Source of the DNA: Cercospora beticola
Taxonomy: Eukaryota; Ascomycota; Dothideomycetes; Mycosphaerellales; Mycosphaerellaceae
Direction: 5' to 3'
Length of the DNA stretch: 64,000 bases
NCBI RefSeq assembly: GCF_033473495.1
Contig: NC_088942.1
Span: forward strand, 1 to 64,000
The translations under genes were made by a program, and so were the position numbers. Below are positions 10,172-19,527 of this stretch, in pieces. Within the stretch, counting starts at the first letter, position 1; the number at the start of each line of letters is the position of its first letter. The notes under the pieces were generated by a model. It saw only the letters and a program-made list of their open reading frames with translations, had not been told where the DNA came from and searched no databases.

Positions 10172-11090
10172 TCACCAGTGCGCATCACGCTTCTGCATCG
10201 CCTCCTGAAGCCACGCTGGGATCTCCTGATCGTTCACGCCGCGCCTGAGGATGATGTTGTCGATGGCGGTGTAAAGCGTCTTCCACCAGTTTGGGTCGCG
10301 GCGGTCTAGATCACCGACGTCTCGTCTGAGAATGAGGTTGTCAATGGTGGAGTAGAGAGTCTTCCACCAGTTGGGATCACGACGTGTCAGAGCATTGATG
10401 TCACGCCTGGTGTTCACACGCCCGAAGTCCAATGATAGTGGGTGGGAACGATAATAGCGCTGCATTACAAAGTCAGCAAAGGATACTGTTTTCATCTGCA
10501 CAAGCCGCGACTGGGTAAGGTCTTGAGTTGCGCGTAGAACGTAGACTCCAAGCCAGCTCCAAGACGAATTTGGTATTGTCTCTTACCTGAGCTTCCTGGT
10601 AACTGCGCTGTGCATCCTTGTTGTTCAGGTCAAGATCAAACGAGCCAGGGTCGGCAGATCGCTCATTGATACCAAGATGGTTTGCGATATCCTCGCCCCA
10701 GTCAAGCGCTCCACTGAAAACATCGTCGTACCAGTGTGGGTCTGGCACAGCAGATCTTTCATTAATGCCAAGATGGTTGGCAATGTCCTCACCCCAGTCC
10801 AGAGCGCCGCTGAAGACATCATCGTACCAGTGAGGATCAGGTCGGGCGGATCTTTCGTTGATTCCGAGATGGCCTGCGATGTCCCCGCCCCATTCTAGGG
10901 CACCTTGGAAGACATCGTCATACCAGTGTGGATCAGCTGCCCTCTTCTGATAGCTGCCAGCAGCTTCGAGAAGTTGGATGACATCGTCATTGCTGAGCGG
11001 TCGAGGACGAGCAGCAGGCAGGGCACGGACGGCTTCAGAAGAGGCCAGAATAGCCAAGGCCAGCTTGGAAGAAGTGGAAAGGGCACGCAT
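10172..11090 (-). CDS. Secreted precursor with two families of tandem peptide repeats
   Basis: Two exons: 11090-10587 and 10495-10172, 275 residues. The intron has a GTAAGA donor and GCAG acceptor and is phase 0. I chose the Met at 11090 because it starts a signal peptide (MRALSTSSKLALAILASS); an upstream in-frame Met at 11126 would precede it. After a KR site come three 32-residue repeats beginning DPHWYDDVF and ending LGINERSA-P. The second exon has two 27-residue repeats beginning DPNWWKTLY and bounded by RR, and ends in KR-DAHW. Paired basic sites suggest kexin (Kex2) cleavage in the secretory pathway, as for fungal kexin-processed peptides, pheromone precursors and dikaritin-type RiPPs. 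I recognise no family and no modifying enzyme (for example DUF3328/UstY) nearby. Function unknown. Confidence 0.75.
10217..10378 (-). repeat. Two 81-nt in-frame repeats (basic-bounded DPNW units)
   Basis: Units start at 10378 and 10297 on the minus strand. The first 19 residues (DPNWWKTLY--IDN-ILRR) recur with three conservative changes. Each is preceded by RR and ends in RR, so kexin would release near-identical 17-19-residue peptides. They share the D-P-x-W start with the exon 1 units. Confidence 0.85.
10647..10934 (-). repeat. Three 96-nt in-frame repeats (acidic DPHW units)
   Basis: Units start at 10934, 10838 and 10742 on the minus strand, with an exact 96-nt period. Units 2 and 3 encode the same 30 residues (the varying position is the residue before the terminal Pro) yet differ at many third positions. 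Unit 1 has four or five substitutions (for example Gln for Ser and Gly for Glu). Each unit looks like an acidic amphipathic helix with conserved Trp and Tyr. Confidence 0.9.
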
Positions 11091-13446
11091 TGTGTTTATC
11101 GGAAGTCGACCAGCGACGGATGACAAAAGAGAAGATGAAGGAGATGATGAACTTGATGATGATGATGATCGCTGAAGTGGTACGACGATGAGGCTATTTG
11201 TATTCCTCAGCAGTATTGGTGGCCAAACTCAATGCCCGCCACAAGCGATGCTATGACTTCGCGATGTGCTGGGACCTCATCGAAGCGCCGAGACATACTG
11301 CAGTTCGTGGATATCTTGTTTCCGAGCTTGATCGTGAGCGCTGTCACCGCATTGGTTGGTTTTACGCGGACTGAACCTCCGGCCATATGAACAAGGGCCG
11401 AATTCGCCGAAGCAGGAAAATAAGCTGTCCAAGCAGCCTCTTGGATCTTCAATCGGCATGCTCTACGAGGCTTGACATCTATCCCCGGTGACTTGGCGGT
11501 GATTCTGGACAGCTGCGTGGGTCACGCGCCTACAAGATTGGTTGAGTGCAGTCGACTGAGGGAGTTCTCCGAGTAGTCTGGCGACTCCAGCTATTCCAAA
11601 ACAGATTAGCTGAGGCTGATGAAACTCGAGCACGATCGATTTGCTGCCGAGCATTGCAGGAATACCTCCTCTGGTATATTTCGTACTCTCTCGAGAACAC
11701 TTCCAATCCATGAAATTCGCCGGAGCCGTGAACACTTCAGCAAGCAGTACGAGAGGTCGTCTACGCCATCAAGGTGTGGATCGTCGCTGCTCCGCACTGA
11801 GCTTTGATGCACGATAGTTTGCCCCCAACATAGGCAGTACGCGGTGTGGTCTTCGTGGCATTGATAGTGACAGCCTGTGCTTCAACCTGAGGCGAGGCTG
11901 ACGTCGAGAACAAGATTTGTCTCCAGGCTTGGCGACCACGTGGGTGATGAGACCGCAGTTCGCCCGAAGTTGTGACATGCCATTTGACGTGGCATGAACA
12001 ACAACAATAGCCATCCGGCTCGCCACAGTTCGCCTCCGCGGGACCGTGTACCTCTTTCCTGTACAAGATCCCCCTTGTGGCTAGAATCCGGAAAGAGACC
12101 TCGGCGAGATGCGAAAGGAGTACTGGGAAGTTGCCACTACTAAACGAGCAAGCTCTGTGCTCTTACAGAATCAGCTGTCGTGCAGCAACTCGTCGCCGAT
12201 ACAGTGGTAAGGTGGGCTGAAACTGCGTTGAATCTCAAAGACGGCGGTTTCTTGTATCATTTGGCCCGGCAACTTCAGCCTTTCGAAGATCTGCGACATA
12301 CTGTTGTTGCTGGCTGTACACAAGACGAGTCTCGGCGACAGGCAGCGGTCAGCTCGGATCTTCTTCCAGTGATTCAGACGGAGTTTGTCAATACCTATCA
12401 CAAGAACTCTGACCTCAAATGGCTATAGTCGTGCATCGACCCGAAGTCCCTCAAAAATCTCGTGAATCGTAGAACAGGCGTCTGGGCCAAGTTGATCGTG
12501 TCCTTGTAGTTCAAACTTGTTGGAGAGCCGTCTCACAGTATCGACTTGGATACTAGGAGCCTTCGGTACTGCAGCACAGATTCGCACGCATAGAGCGCTT
12601 TCGTCAACGTAGCTGGACACTTCGACCCACAAGACCTCTGCGCGGCAACACTGGTTCCGCGGCCATCTAGATTCCGCGGCGAAAGATATCACTGGCTGCA
12701 TTAATTAATTTGCGTGCGCTCCCTGCATATTGCTGCAGATCGTGAGCCTTCTTCGCCCTTGCCCGGGTGTGTCGACATGCCTACGGCCACTGATTACGGC
12801 AGTCGTCTCTGCGCATGATTGCAGAGAGTTATCGTCGCGAAGCTCATCTTCAAACCTCGTCTGAATGCACGCCTATACTCGAAACGACGCCTAGGCCTTG
12901 GCATAAACTCCATTGTACCACTACCCAGGAGGAACAGCGGAGGAACATCTTGATAACTCATCAAGCAGTGATGATACACACAAAGTTACGTTGAGAGCTT
13001 GCTGCAAGCTTCATATGTTCTTGGCGGAAAGCTCGGATGTTGAAACTTGTACTGGCCAAAGAAAATACACCTACGCCACGCCAAGACGATGCAGTGAAGC
13101 ATGCCGCATTGGTCGATTGCGCGACTTAGCCTGAGGCACAGACACTCTACGTCTATGTGACAGCAGTAAGTGGATTTCACAAGTTTCGACACCTCAGCCA
13201 AGGCTGGGAACAAGGGCGAGACCACGAGTTCAGCAGAAGATCGCTGGTTGAGCTGGCAGCAATACTCTATCAAAATGCGACGCCAAGTCAAACCTTTCGC
13301 ATCGACGATAGGAATGTCTACCTCAGTACTACCACTCACATTGGCAGGTATGTATATATTCATCCTTCAGCACTTGTGCTTTTCAAACTCAGCAAACCAC
13401 TCAATCATTCGCTTCCCACACTCATTTCACCAAGCCATCCTCGATT
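11091..13446. other. Long stretch without a supported gene
   Basis: About 2.35 kb between the repeat-peptide gene and the AA9 remnant. Short ORFs on both strands overlap and none shows a signal peptide, domain or consistent intron pattern. A Cys-containing minus-strand ORF (12066-11761) has no secretion signal upstream. The first 120 bases include the 5' leader of the minus-strand peptide gene (a TCATCATCATCA-type tract). Confidence 0.4.
13353..13360 (+). promoter_or_regulatory. TATA-like element upstream of AA9 gene
   Basis: TATATATT, about 90 bases before the ATG at 13447, in the position usual for fungal TATA boxes. Confidence 0.35.
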
Positions 13447-14609
13447 ATGTCGACCCGAGCACTGCTTCTCGCGACCGCGCTGCTGGCAGCGCCGCTCGTC
13501 CACGGGCACTACATCTTCTCCCAGTTGATCGTCAACGATAAACCAGTCGGCACCGATTACACCTACATCCGCAAGAACACCAACACCTACATGCCTTCCT
13601 TCACTCAGGACGTCATCAACTCGCCAAATCTCATCTGCAATGAGGGAGCTCAAAGGCGGCTTCTCAGACTTACGATGTCAAAGCTGGTGACAAGATCGGC
13701 TTCAAGCTCTAGTACAACGAGTTCATTGAACATCCTGGTCCAGCCTTTGTCTACATGTCAAAGGCACCAGGAGACGTCGCCAGCTATGATGGAACCGGCG
13801 ATTGGTTCAAAGCGTATGAGAATGGAGTTACCGGTTCTCCAAGCCAGGACACCAATTGGGGAACTTGGCAGAAGGACCGAATTGAGTTCACCATCCCAAA
13901 AGAAATTCCGGATGGCGAGTATCTTGTTCGCGTACGTGAAGTCTTCTATGATATTTGGCGTTCATGATCGATCAGCTAACGGTCCACAGCCAGAGCACAT
14001 CGCAATCCACGAAGGACACGTTGGTAAGGCGCAGTTCTACATGGAATGTGCTCAACTCCGCATTTCGGGCGGCGGAAACGGAACGCCGAGTCCTCTTGTG
14101 AAGATTCCAGGCCTGTACAGTGCCCAGGATCCCGGTATTGCTTTCAACAAGTGGGGTGGCAACGTTGGTAAGCTATGAACGAAATGGGCTACATGATCTC
14201 TTTCCCTTATACTAACGTGTACGTCTGCATAGGCAACTACGAAATGCCCGGTCCCGCTGTCTGGAGTGGTGGAGGCTCTGGCGGTAGCGCGTCGACCAGC
14301 TCGAGCGGCAACAATTCTACTGCCGAAGTGTCAGTTGGTGGAACTGGTGCTGCTACTTCGGATGCTTCTAGTCCTGGAGCCTCTACTTCTGGTGGCTCTA
14401 CTCCTGGTGGCTCTGCGGGATCTGCTGGTACTGGTGGCACGACTGGCACTAGTGCCGCCACTGGCTCGGCTGGACCAGCAAATGGTTCCTCTGGCTCCCA
14501 AGCTGGTTCTTCCGGCGGCTCGTCCAACACATGGGGTACCACTGCCGGACAGGCTCCATCTTGGGGCTCTTGGACTGCTGGTCGCTTCCGCCGCAGCTTC
14601 ATTGCCTAG
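13447..14609 (+). pseudogene. AA9 lytic polysaccharide monooxygenase (GH61), frame broken
   Basis: A signal peptide (residues 1-20) ends so that the mature protein begins HYIF, giving the N-terminal His of the copper histidine brace. The second brace His (FIEHPGPAF) and the axial-Tyr region (AQFYMECAQL) are present, so the fold is AA9, acting on cellulose or hemicellulose outside the cell. Two lesions occur in exon 1: a net -1 frame change between 13645 and 13658, and an in-frame TAG at 13710-13712 between KL and YNEFIEH. Downstream exons are clean: intron 13932-13989, exon 13990-14167, intron 14168-14232, exon 14233-14609. The tail is a Ser/Gly/Thr-rich linker without a CBM1. If neither lesion is an assembly error, this is a recent pseudogene. 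Confidence 0.8.
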
Positions 14610-14985
14610 GCATTGTGAGATATACGCGAATTGGGCGAGCGCAGAGGGAAGCGAAGCGGGACAAGGGACAGGCGACGGACTCAATCGACTGATGTGCTGG
14701 ACACTTAGGCTTATACATGACATACAAAACGAAGCTGGTTGCTCGAACAATTCTCTCCTTTCATTTTGCAAGCGAACCTGCCCTCAACTTTGGGGCAATT
14801 CATCCAGGCAGGAAATGATATATGGACAAGGGAATCAATGACATCGTCGTGTTGGTCCTTCAGGTATTGCGTTTCCCGTGGGCGAGCCTTGCGCAGTTGA
14901 TGCTTTCCACCTTTTGCAACAACTTGACCTGATCTCTCTAATGCATACCGCCTTCAGACATTACTTGTCCACCCTCGTTCCATGA
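14610..14985. other. 3' flank of AA9, nothing recognised
   Basis: No supported feature between the AA9 stop and the MITE. Confidence 0.4.
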
Positions 14986-14987
14986 TA

Positions 14988-15315
14988 CTGGGTTTCTCAA
15001 AACATAGCGGAATCTCGAAAACCAAACATGGACAGCCGAGACGCTGTTTACTAGTAAAATAACCTGCCGCCATCCCTGGTCTCGTGTAGGGTTAGGCTTG
15101 AATCCGATATTTCCTCCGGGCACGAATGTTCAAACACGATTGTAATGCAGAACACTCGCTATAGACAGATTTTCTCGCTGCGATCTGTCTTTACATACGC
15201 ATTACTACGCTACAGCCCTTAGTTTTCGCATTTCTACTGCGTTTCTCGGAGAATTAGGTGCGCATTGCCTCTCGAGCCCCTTCTTGGCGACTCCGCTATG
15301 TTTTGAGAAACCCAG
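14988..15315. mobile_element. MITE, 328 bp, 27-bp terminal inverted repeats, TA target duplication
   Basis: The left end (14988-15014, starting CTGGGTTTCTCAAAACATAG) is the reverse complement of the right end (15289-15315) with one mismatch in 27. TA flanks the element directly on both sides (14986-14987 and 15316-15317), the target duplication of Tc1/mariner-type transposons. The interior has no transposase-like ORF, so it is non-autonomous. It lies between two secreted-protein genes. No second copy was seen in this window. Confidence 0.85.
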
Positions 15316-15317
15316 TA

Positions 15318-15570
15318 ACTAATCACGACTCCACCCGAAATCTTTCCGCAGGCTATCTGGTAACCCACATTTTTCGCTGCTCTTTAGTCTGCTCGGATGC
15401 GGACAATGACCGGCATACTCGAGAAGTGCCACTGCTATCCTCATGCCAAGTTTGTGTTATCTTGTGCCAATTTGACTTGCAATAAGTATGTCTCACAGAT
15501 TTTTCTGGATGCGAAATTCTTGCACGGTCGAGGCGTCGAGTGCAGAGACCGATCGAGAGCGGCTGCTCGT
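15318..15570. other. Intergenic between MITE and small secreted gene
   Basis: Nothing recognised beyond the promoter of the following gene. Confidence 0.4.
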
Positions 15571-15580
15571 TATATAAAAA
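15571..15580 (+). promoter_or_regulatory. TATA box of small secreted protein gene
   Basis: TATATAAAAA lies 103 bases before the proposed ATG at 15674, a near-consensus TATA box in the expected place. It supports the existence of this otherwise easily missed gene. Confidence 0.5.
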
Positions 15581-15673
15581 GACTGTTCGATGCAGAGTAA
15601 GTGTAATCACTTTCGCGCCCTTGTCTAGTTGAAAGAGTAACCCGCATACCATAGCCTCGGTGAAGGGGACAAC

Positions 15674-16135
15674 ATGAGTAAGCACTAGAGCAGCCGTGTC
15701 CTCATGGTACTAACCTCAAGTAGAGTTCTTCCTACTCGTTCCACTCCTGGCCTCACTGCCTCTTGCCATTGCACGCAGCAAAAACAAGCCTGGATGTAGG
15801 TCGACCGCGATCTCACGTCATACAATCGCTTCGCGGAGCTAAACGATAAATTCGCTGAAGACTTCGATTACAACTGCAGCGACATCTGCGACTACGAAGG
15901 CGTCAAACGATGGATCAAGCAAGCATGCGAGGGCATTGGAGGTTCGAGCACAACAGAAAACGGAGCTTGGTATAACAGTAATGGCGGCATCATTGAAGGA
16001 CACGCTATCTGCCTTTGCGCGAGAGGACAAACCAGCCCGCATGACTATACCATCAGTGGCGACTATCCTGCCGGCACAGCTACGCTCAAGTTTGATGCTT
16101 CCAGGGGTCCCTATACGTGTCAGCGCTCGGGGTAG
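15674..16135 (+). CDS. Small Cys-rich secreted protein, possible frameshift
   Basis: Exon 1 is only ATGA (15674-15677). The intron 15678-15723 has GTAAGC, a perfect TACTAAC branch site and TAG. Exon 2 opens with a signal peptide (MKFFLLVPLLASLPLAIA). From about 15800 the coding frame is shifted by +2. It then runs open to TAG at 16133-16135 through DYNCSDICDYEG, IKQACEGIGG, AICLCARG and YTCQRSG, with six cysteines. The shift near 15795-15802 needs either a one-base loss or a weak intron (GTCGAC donor at about 15800, TGCAG acceptor), which would delete a coding-looking stretch. I recognise no family; effector candidate by size, secretion signal and Cys content. Confidence 0.55.
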
Positions 16136-16390
16136 CTATAGTCGGCTGATACGTAGCATTTGTGGCTGCTCTCAGGTTGCTGTCTGATTTGAGGACCCCA
16201 TAGACTGGAACTCTGCTCAATGGAGCCAGAAGTTCTCGATTCATGACGACTTCGGTCAGATGTTTCCGCAGTAGCAGCTCGTATCATGCTGATGCGTGTC
16301 CAAGGCACCAGTGGGAAAATGTCTTGAAACAGAAAGAGGCAACTCAAGCGCTCCACTTTCTGGGAAAAGCATCTAGCCGCGTGATGTCGA

Positions 16391-17716
16391 TCACCCATCT
16401 AGATAGCTATCAAAATAGTCCGTGTCGCCAACGACAAGCTTCGGAAAGTTTACTCGCGTTGCCCACCGAATGTTGGTCGAGTACGGTGTCTCGACCGAAT
16501 CGTTCCCGTGCGAACCCGAAATGTCAGACCAAGTTGACTTCGGTCCCGCAGGACGATGGTGATTGAACAGAGCAGGCTGCGGCGAAAGGCAAGTCATGAG
16601 ATCCCTTCCACTCACGCCGTCACAGAGAGCCCTGTACATCATATCAAGTGGGTCCGTGATCTTGTGAACACCGAACTCATACAGCATCTTGCGTGCTCCA
16701 TCTTGAGAGACCGCATAGGCCAGCGTGCAAGTATTCACGCGTGATCTTGCAACGACGCGTGTATGGTCCGGATACTGATCCACGAGCTGGGTATCTCCAA
16801 ACTCGATGTTGATGTGCTTTCTCGCAGGGACAGTTTCATCATCGGAAATGATAGCTCGTCCGATCGGAACATTCTTGTCCTCAGCCCATGGAAATCGGCA
16901 ACCGCAGTGTCCCAACCACAGCATTCCCCATCGACTGAGATCGCCGTATGGTGATGTCGTTCGCACAATAGTTGATGTCTCGTCATCGACCTCAAAACTC
17001 GGAGGCTCAGAAATCCATGAATCTGGCTGAGGCCAAGTAGGATCAAGATGTTCGTTGTCTGTACCGGACAGTGGCTGGATTAATAATCTTGAAGCTTTTG
17101 CGAAATCTCGCATCTGCCGTTTGATCCGGATGTCCCAATCTGCATCGTCTTCGAGTATGAGCGCGGAGGAGATATTCTGCTCCACGATGCTGCAAAGTGG
17201 ATCAGACGAGTACATGGCATTTTGAACGTTGATGCAACGCACGTTCTGATCACATTCAAATGAGATCTCCACGCTCCTGCACCGCCTTGATTGAGCTTCG
17301 TTTCTTTACCACCAGGCGGCCAAGCCTTCTCATTGACATGAGTGACAGCTTCAACAAATTCCACATCCAGTCCGGTGAGAGCAGCGGCGAGAGTACCAGC
17401 GTCCCTTCGATCCGTTCTTGTTGGGAGATTGATCATGAAGACTTTGTGGAACTTACGACAGAAGTCAGCACGTTTGGGGAGAAAGGAGGTGTGTCCTACT
17501 CACGCCAAGCGTGGCGTTCGAAATATCGTCCAGCGAATCATCTTGTTTTCCTTGTGCTGCACTGGCGATCGATGCCAGTCGATTTGTGATTGTAGCCTGT
17601 GCAGGCTGGAGATGAGCAGCATTGTAGTCGGCGAGAAGCAGGATACAAATTACTACCAAGGTCAGCCCTGCAGAGAGTGTCAATGCTCTACGCGAAACAA
17701 ATACGGAAGGAGACAT
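16391..17716 (-). CDS. Glycosyltransferase family 25 protein, type II membrane
   Basis: Three exons: 17716-17504, 17451-17243 and 17189-16391, 406 residues. An N-terminal cytosolic tail is followed by one membrane segment (about residues 11-30, TLSAGLTLVVICILLLADY), the topology of a Golgi glycosyltransferase. The GT25 start KVFMINLPTRTDRR follows, then GAWRSHLNVIRTIVE and the nucleotide-sugar/metal site LILEDDADWD. Later Trp- and Cys-containing blocks (LWLGHCGCRF) also fit fungal GT25 proteins. The donor of intron 2 was set at GTGCGT because only that join keeps the conserved frame. Likely substrate: a sugar-nucleotide, acceptor unknown. Confidence 0.8.
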
Positions 17717-17986
17717 TGGGAGCTCATAGCAACGAGAAGGTCGACACTGCAGGAAGAACTGCCTTTCGCAGAGGTAAGGGGTTGCCAAGGATGACTAGTT
17801 CTAGCCAGTCGCTGCTCCGCGCCCTCCCGTGCCAGTGACTTGACCCCGGAGTTTTGCCAGCTCTTGAATCGGGACCATGGGCTCATCATTTTGTATGTAC
17901 GCACCAAAGTACTTTGTGGCTGGTAGCCGCATTGTCACTTTGAGCATTGCGTGATCCATCGAGGAAGCGAGGCTTTCGCGCGATTC

Positions 17987-18537
17987 TCAAGCCCCGATGT
18001 CCACGTCTTCACTGTCTTGCTGTGGGGAATTTGCGGAACCCTCTCTCTTTTCACGCAAACTCTCCAACTTCTCGCCACATTGCTCAAATGTGGCCTTCAC
18101 TCGCTTCAAACAGCTAATCTCTCCTCCAGCCGTCCCTGTTCCTTCTCAAGAACAACTACCAATTGCTTGATCTCGGCACGCTGTTGGCGAAACTCTGCCT
18201 CGTCTGTCGCATACCATTCCTCATCTTTGGCCAAGGTCTCTTGCATATTCTGGTTGGCCCGATCCGCTTCCTCAAGCACGCGAGAGTGCAGTTCTTCAAC
18301 CTCTTGCTTTGTGAATGGAGGCCCGCGTTCAAGCCTGTCGGTACAGGACTGGATCCGGTCATGCGCTACACGATGCTCGACATCGACGACGGGAGGATCA
18401 GCTTACTTGGCTGACAGACGACTGCGGTTCTCTGATTGCCTTCTCTGGTCTGGGGTTGCCGCATGGAGCGAGGTCCTGTGCCTGAGCTGGGAGAGCACGA
18501 AGGAGGGCCTTCTGTGGCTCGTGCGAAGTGGTGGCAT
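17987..18537 (-). CDS. Coiled-coil protein of unknown function, single frameshift
   Basis: Exon 1 18537-18407 and exon 2 18334-17987, with a GTAAGC donor and GACAG acceptor. The N-terminal 43 residues are Arg/Ser/His-rich and could be a mitochondrial presequence or a disordered tail. From about residue 50 a Glu/Arg/Lys heptad-like coil (KQEVEELHSRVLEEADRAN onward) runs to the end. At about 18117, in a GGAGGAGAG tract, the frame moves by +2; adding one G restores the continuous coil to a stop at 17989-17987 (DSEDVDIGA end). Without it the protein stops at 18106. Either a real one-base deletion or an assembly slip in a GAG repeat. No family recognised. Confidence 0.5.
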
Positions 18538-18821
18538 CCCGCGTTGGTGTCTGGTTCTCCTTCTTGAACACGTGAGCGATGATGGTGCTTGCAGCTGAGT
18601 GCACCTTGGCGCACCAAGTTGCCTGCATCGTTGTCCGTGAAGCTCGCTGCCTCTGCTGGCGAAGCCTGGGCCATTGTCGGATGCGGAGTGAAGTTGACGG
18701 ATCAGTGGGGAGAATGATAAGGCGTGTGCGGGCCTGCTGTGTGACTAAGGCAGCAGGCAGTAGTGACGGCTTGACGTGGAACGCGCAAGTTACGCGTCAC
18801 GGTCGTGTACACACGACGCGA

Positions 18822-19439
18822 TCACTTCTGCTTGAGCCCCTTTCGCTCACTCGTGGCACTTGCAAGGGCCGTGTCCCGCACCCAACCGGGAAAGATGTGG
18901 CCTCCAAACATCATGCTCAGGCAATTGATATGAACGAATGCCGAAGTGAGGATGCTGAATTGCAAAAGGTTTCGTCTGGACAGAAGCGATCGCTCTGCAG
19001 GCTGATCGGCTGCTGATTGCCCTCCAGATAGGAGATCAAACGCGTTGAATACAACAAACACCAAGACAGGATGCAACGCACGAAGCATAGTCCAGAGCTG
19101 CTGCGACGCTATGCCCTCACCCTCAGGCTTGAGGTGCACCATGAGCACAGTAGGCAGAGCGTGTCCAACAAGAAGTGCGCAGCCAACGATCTTGTCCGGG
19201 CTGATGAGTCCATTCCATTCAAATTGTTTGTGGAGTGTAACGTGAGCGAGGACGACAATGGCGGCAAGCAATACAGCTGTCAGGTACCGCGTGGTTGACA
19301 TGGTTGCAGATACAATAGTCTTCCGGAACTCTGCACCCCTTGGAATTCTTTCGCCAGCTATATGTACTTCTTCGGGATTTTCCTTGCCTGTCCACCATGT
19401 AATCATGTTCACTAATCCCAAAAACTCCACGACCAACAT
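18822..19439 (-). CDS. Hypothetical multi-pass membrane protein
   Basis: One open exon of 205 residues from the Met at 19439. Four or five hydrophobic segments can be seen (for example YLTAVLLAAIVVLAHVTL, IVGCALLVGHALPTVLMV, LHPVLVFVVFNAFDLL and ILTSAFVHINCLSMMFGG). The frame stays open upstream to 19667, but those codons overlap the end of the RNase T2 gene, so I prefer the later Met. It starts 89 bases after the RNase T2 stop, on the same strand. I do not recognise a family. Confidence 0.5.
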   Translation of the reverse strand: MLVVEFLGLVNMITWWTGKENPEEVHIAGERIPRGAEFRKTIVSATMSTTRYLTAVLLAAIVVLAHVTLHKQFEWNGLISPDKIVGCALLVGHALPTVLMVHLKPEGEGIASQQLWTMLRALHPVLVFVVFNAFDLLSGGQSAADQPAERSLLSRRNLLQFSILTSAFVHINCLSMMFGGHIFPGWVRDTALASATSERKGLKQK

Positions 19440-19527
19440 TCTAATCTCAAGGTACCGGTAGGCCCAATTCGCGAGTACTAGGCAGGGTCCATTGCCGATT
19501 GAAGTCACCCCATTGTCCCAATTGCGA

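Noticed and set aside
11761..12066. Minus-strand Cys-containing ORF (101 codons) as a secreted protein
   Set aside because: No hydrophobic leader in any upstream frame and no splice signals; the Cys cluster probably arises by chance.
13170..13541. Plus-strand ORF of 123 codons just before the AA9 gene
   Set aside because: Overlaps the AA9 start in another frame and the promoter TATA; no conserved features.
18398..18674. Alternative starts (18674, 18628) for the coiled-coil gene
   Set aside because: Neither frame joins to exon 2 in phase; only the ATG at 18537 gives a continuous product through good splice sites.
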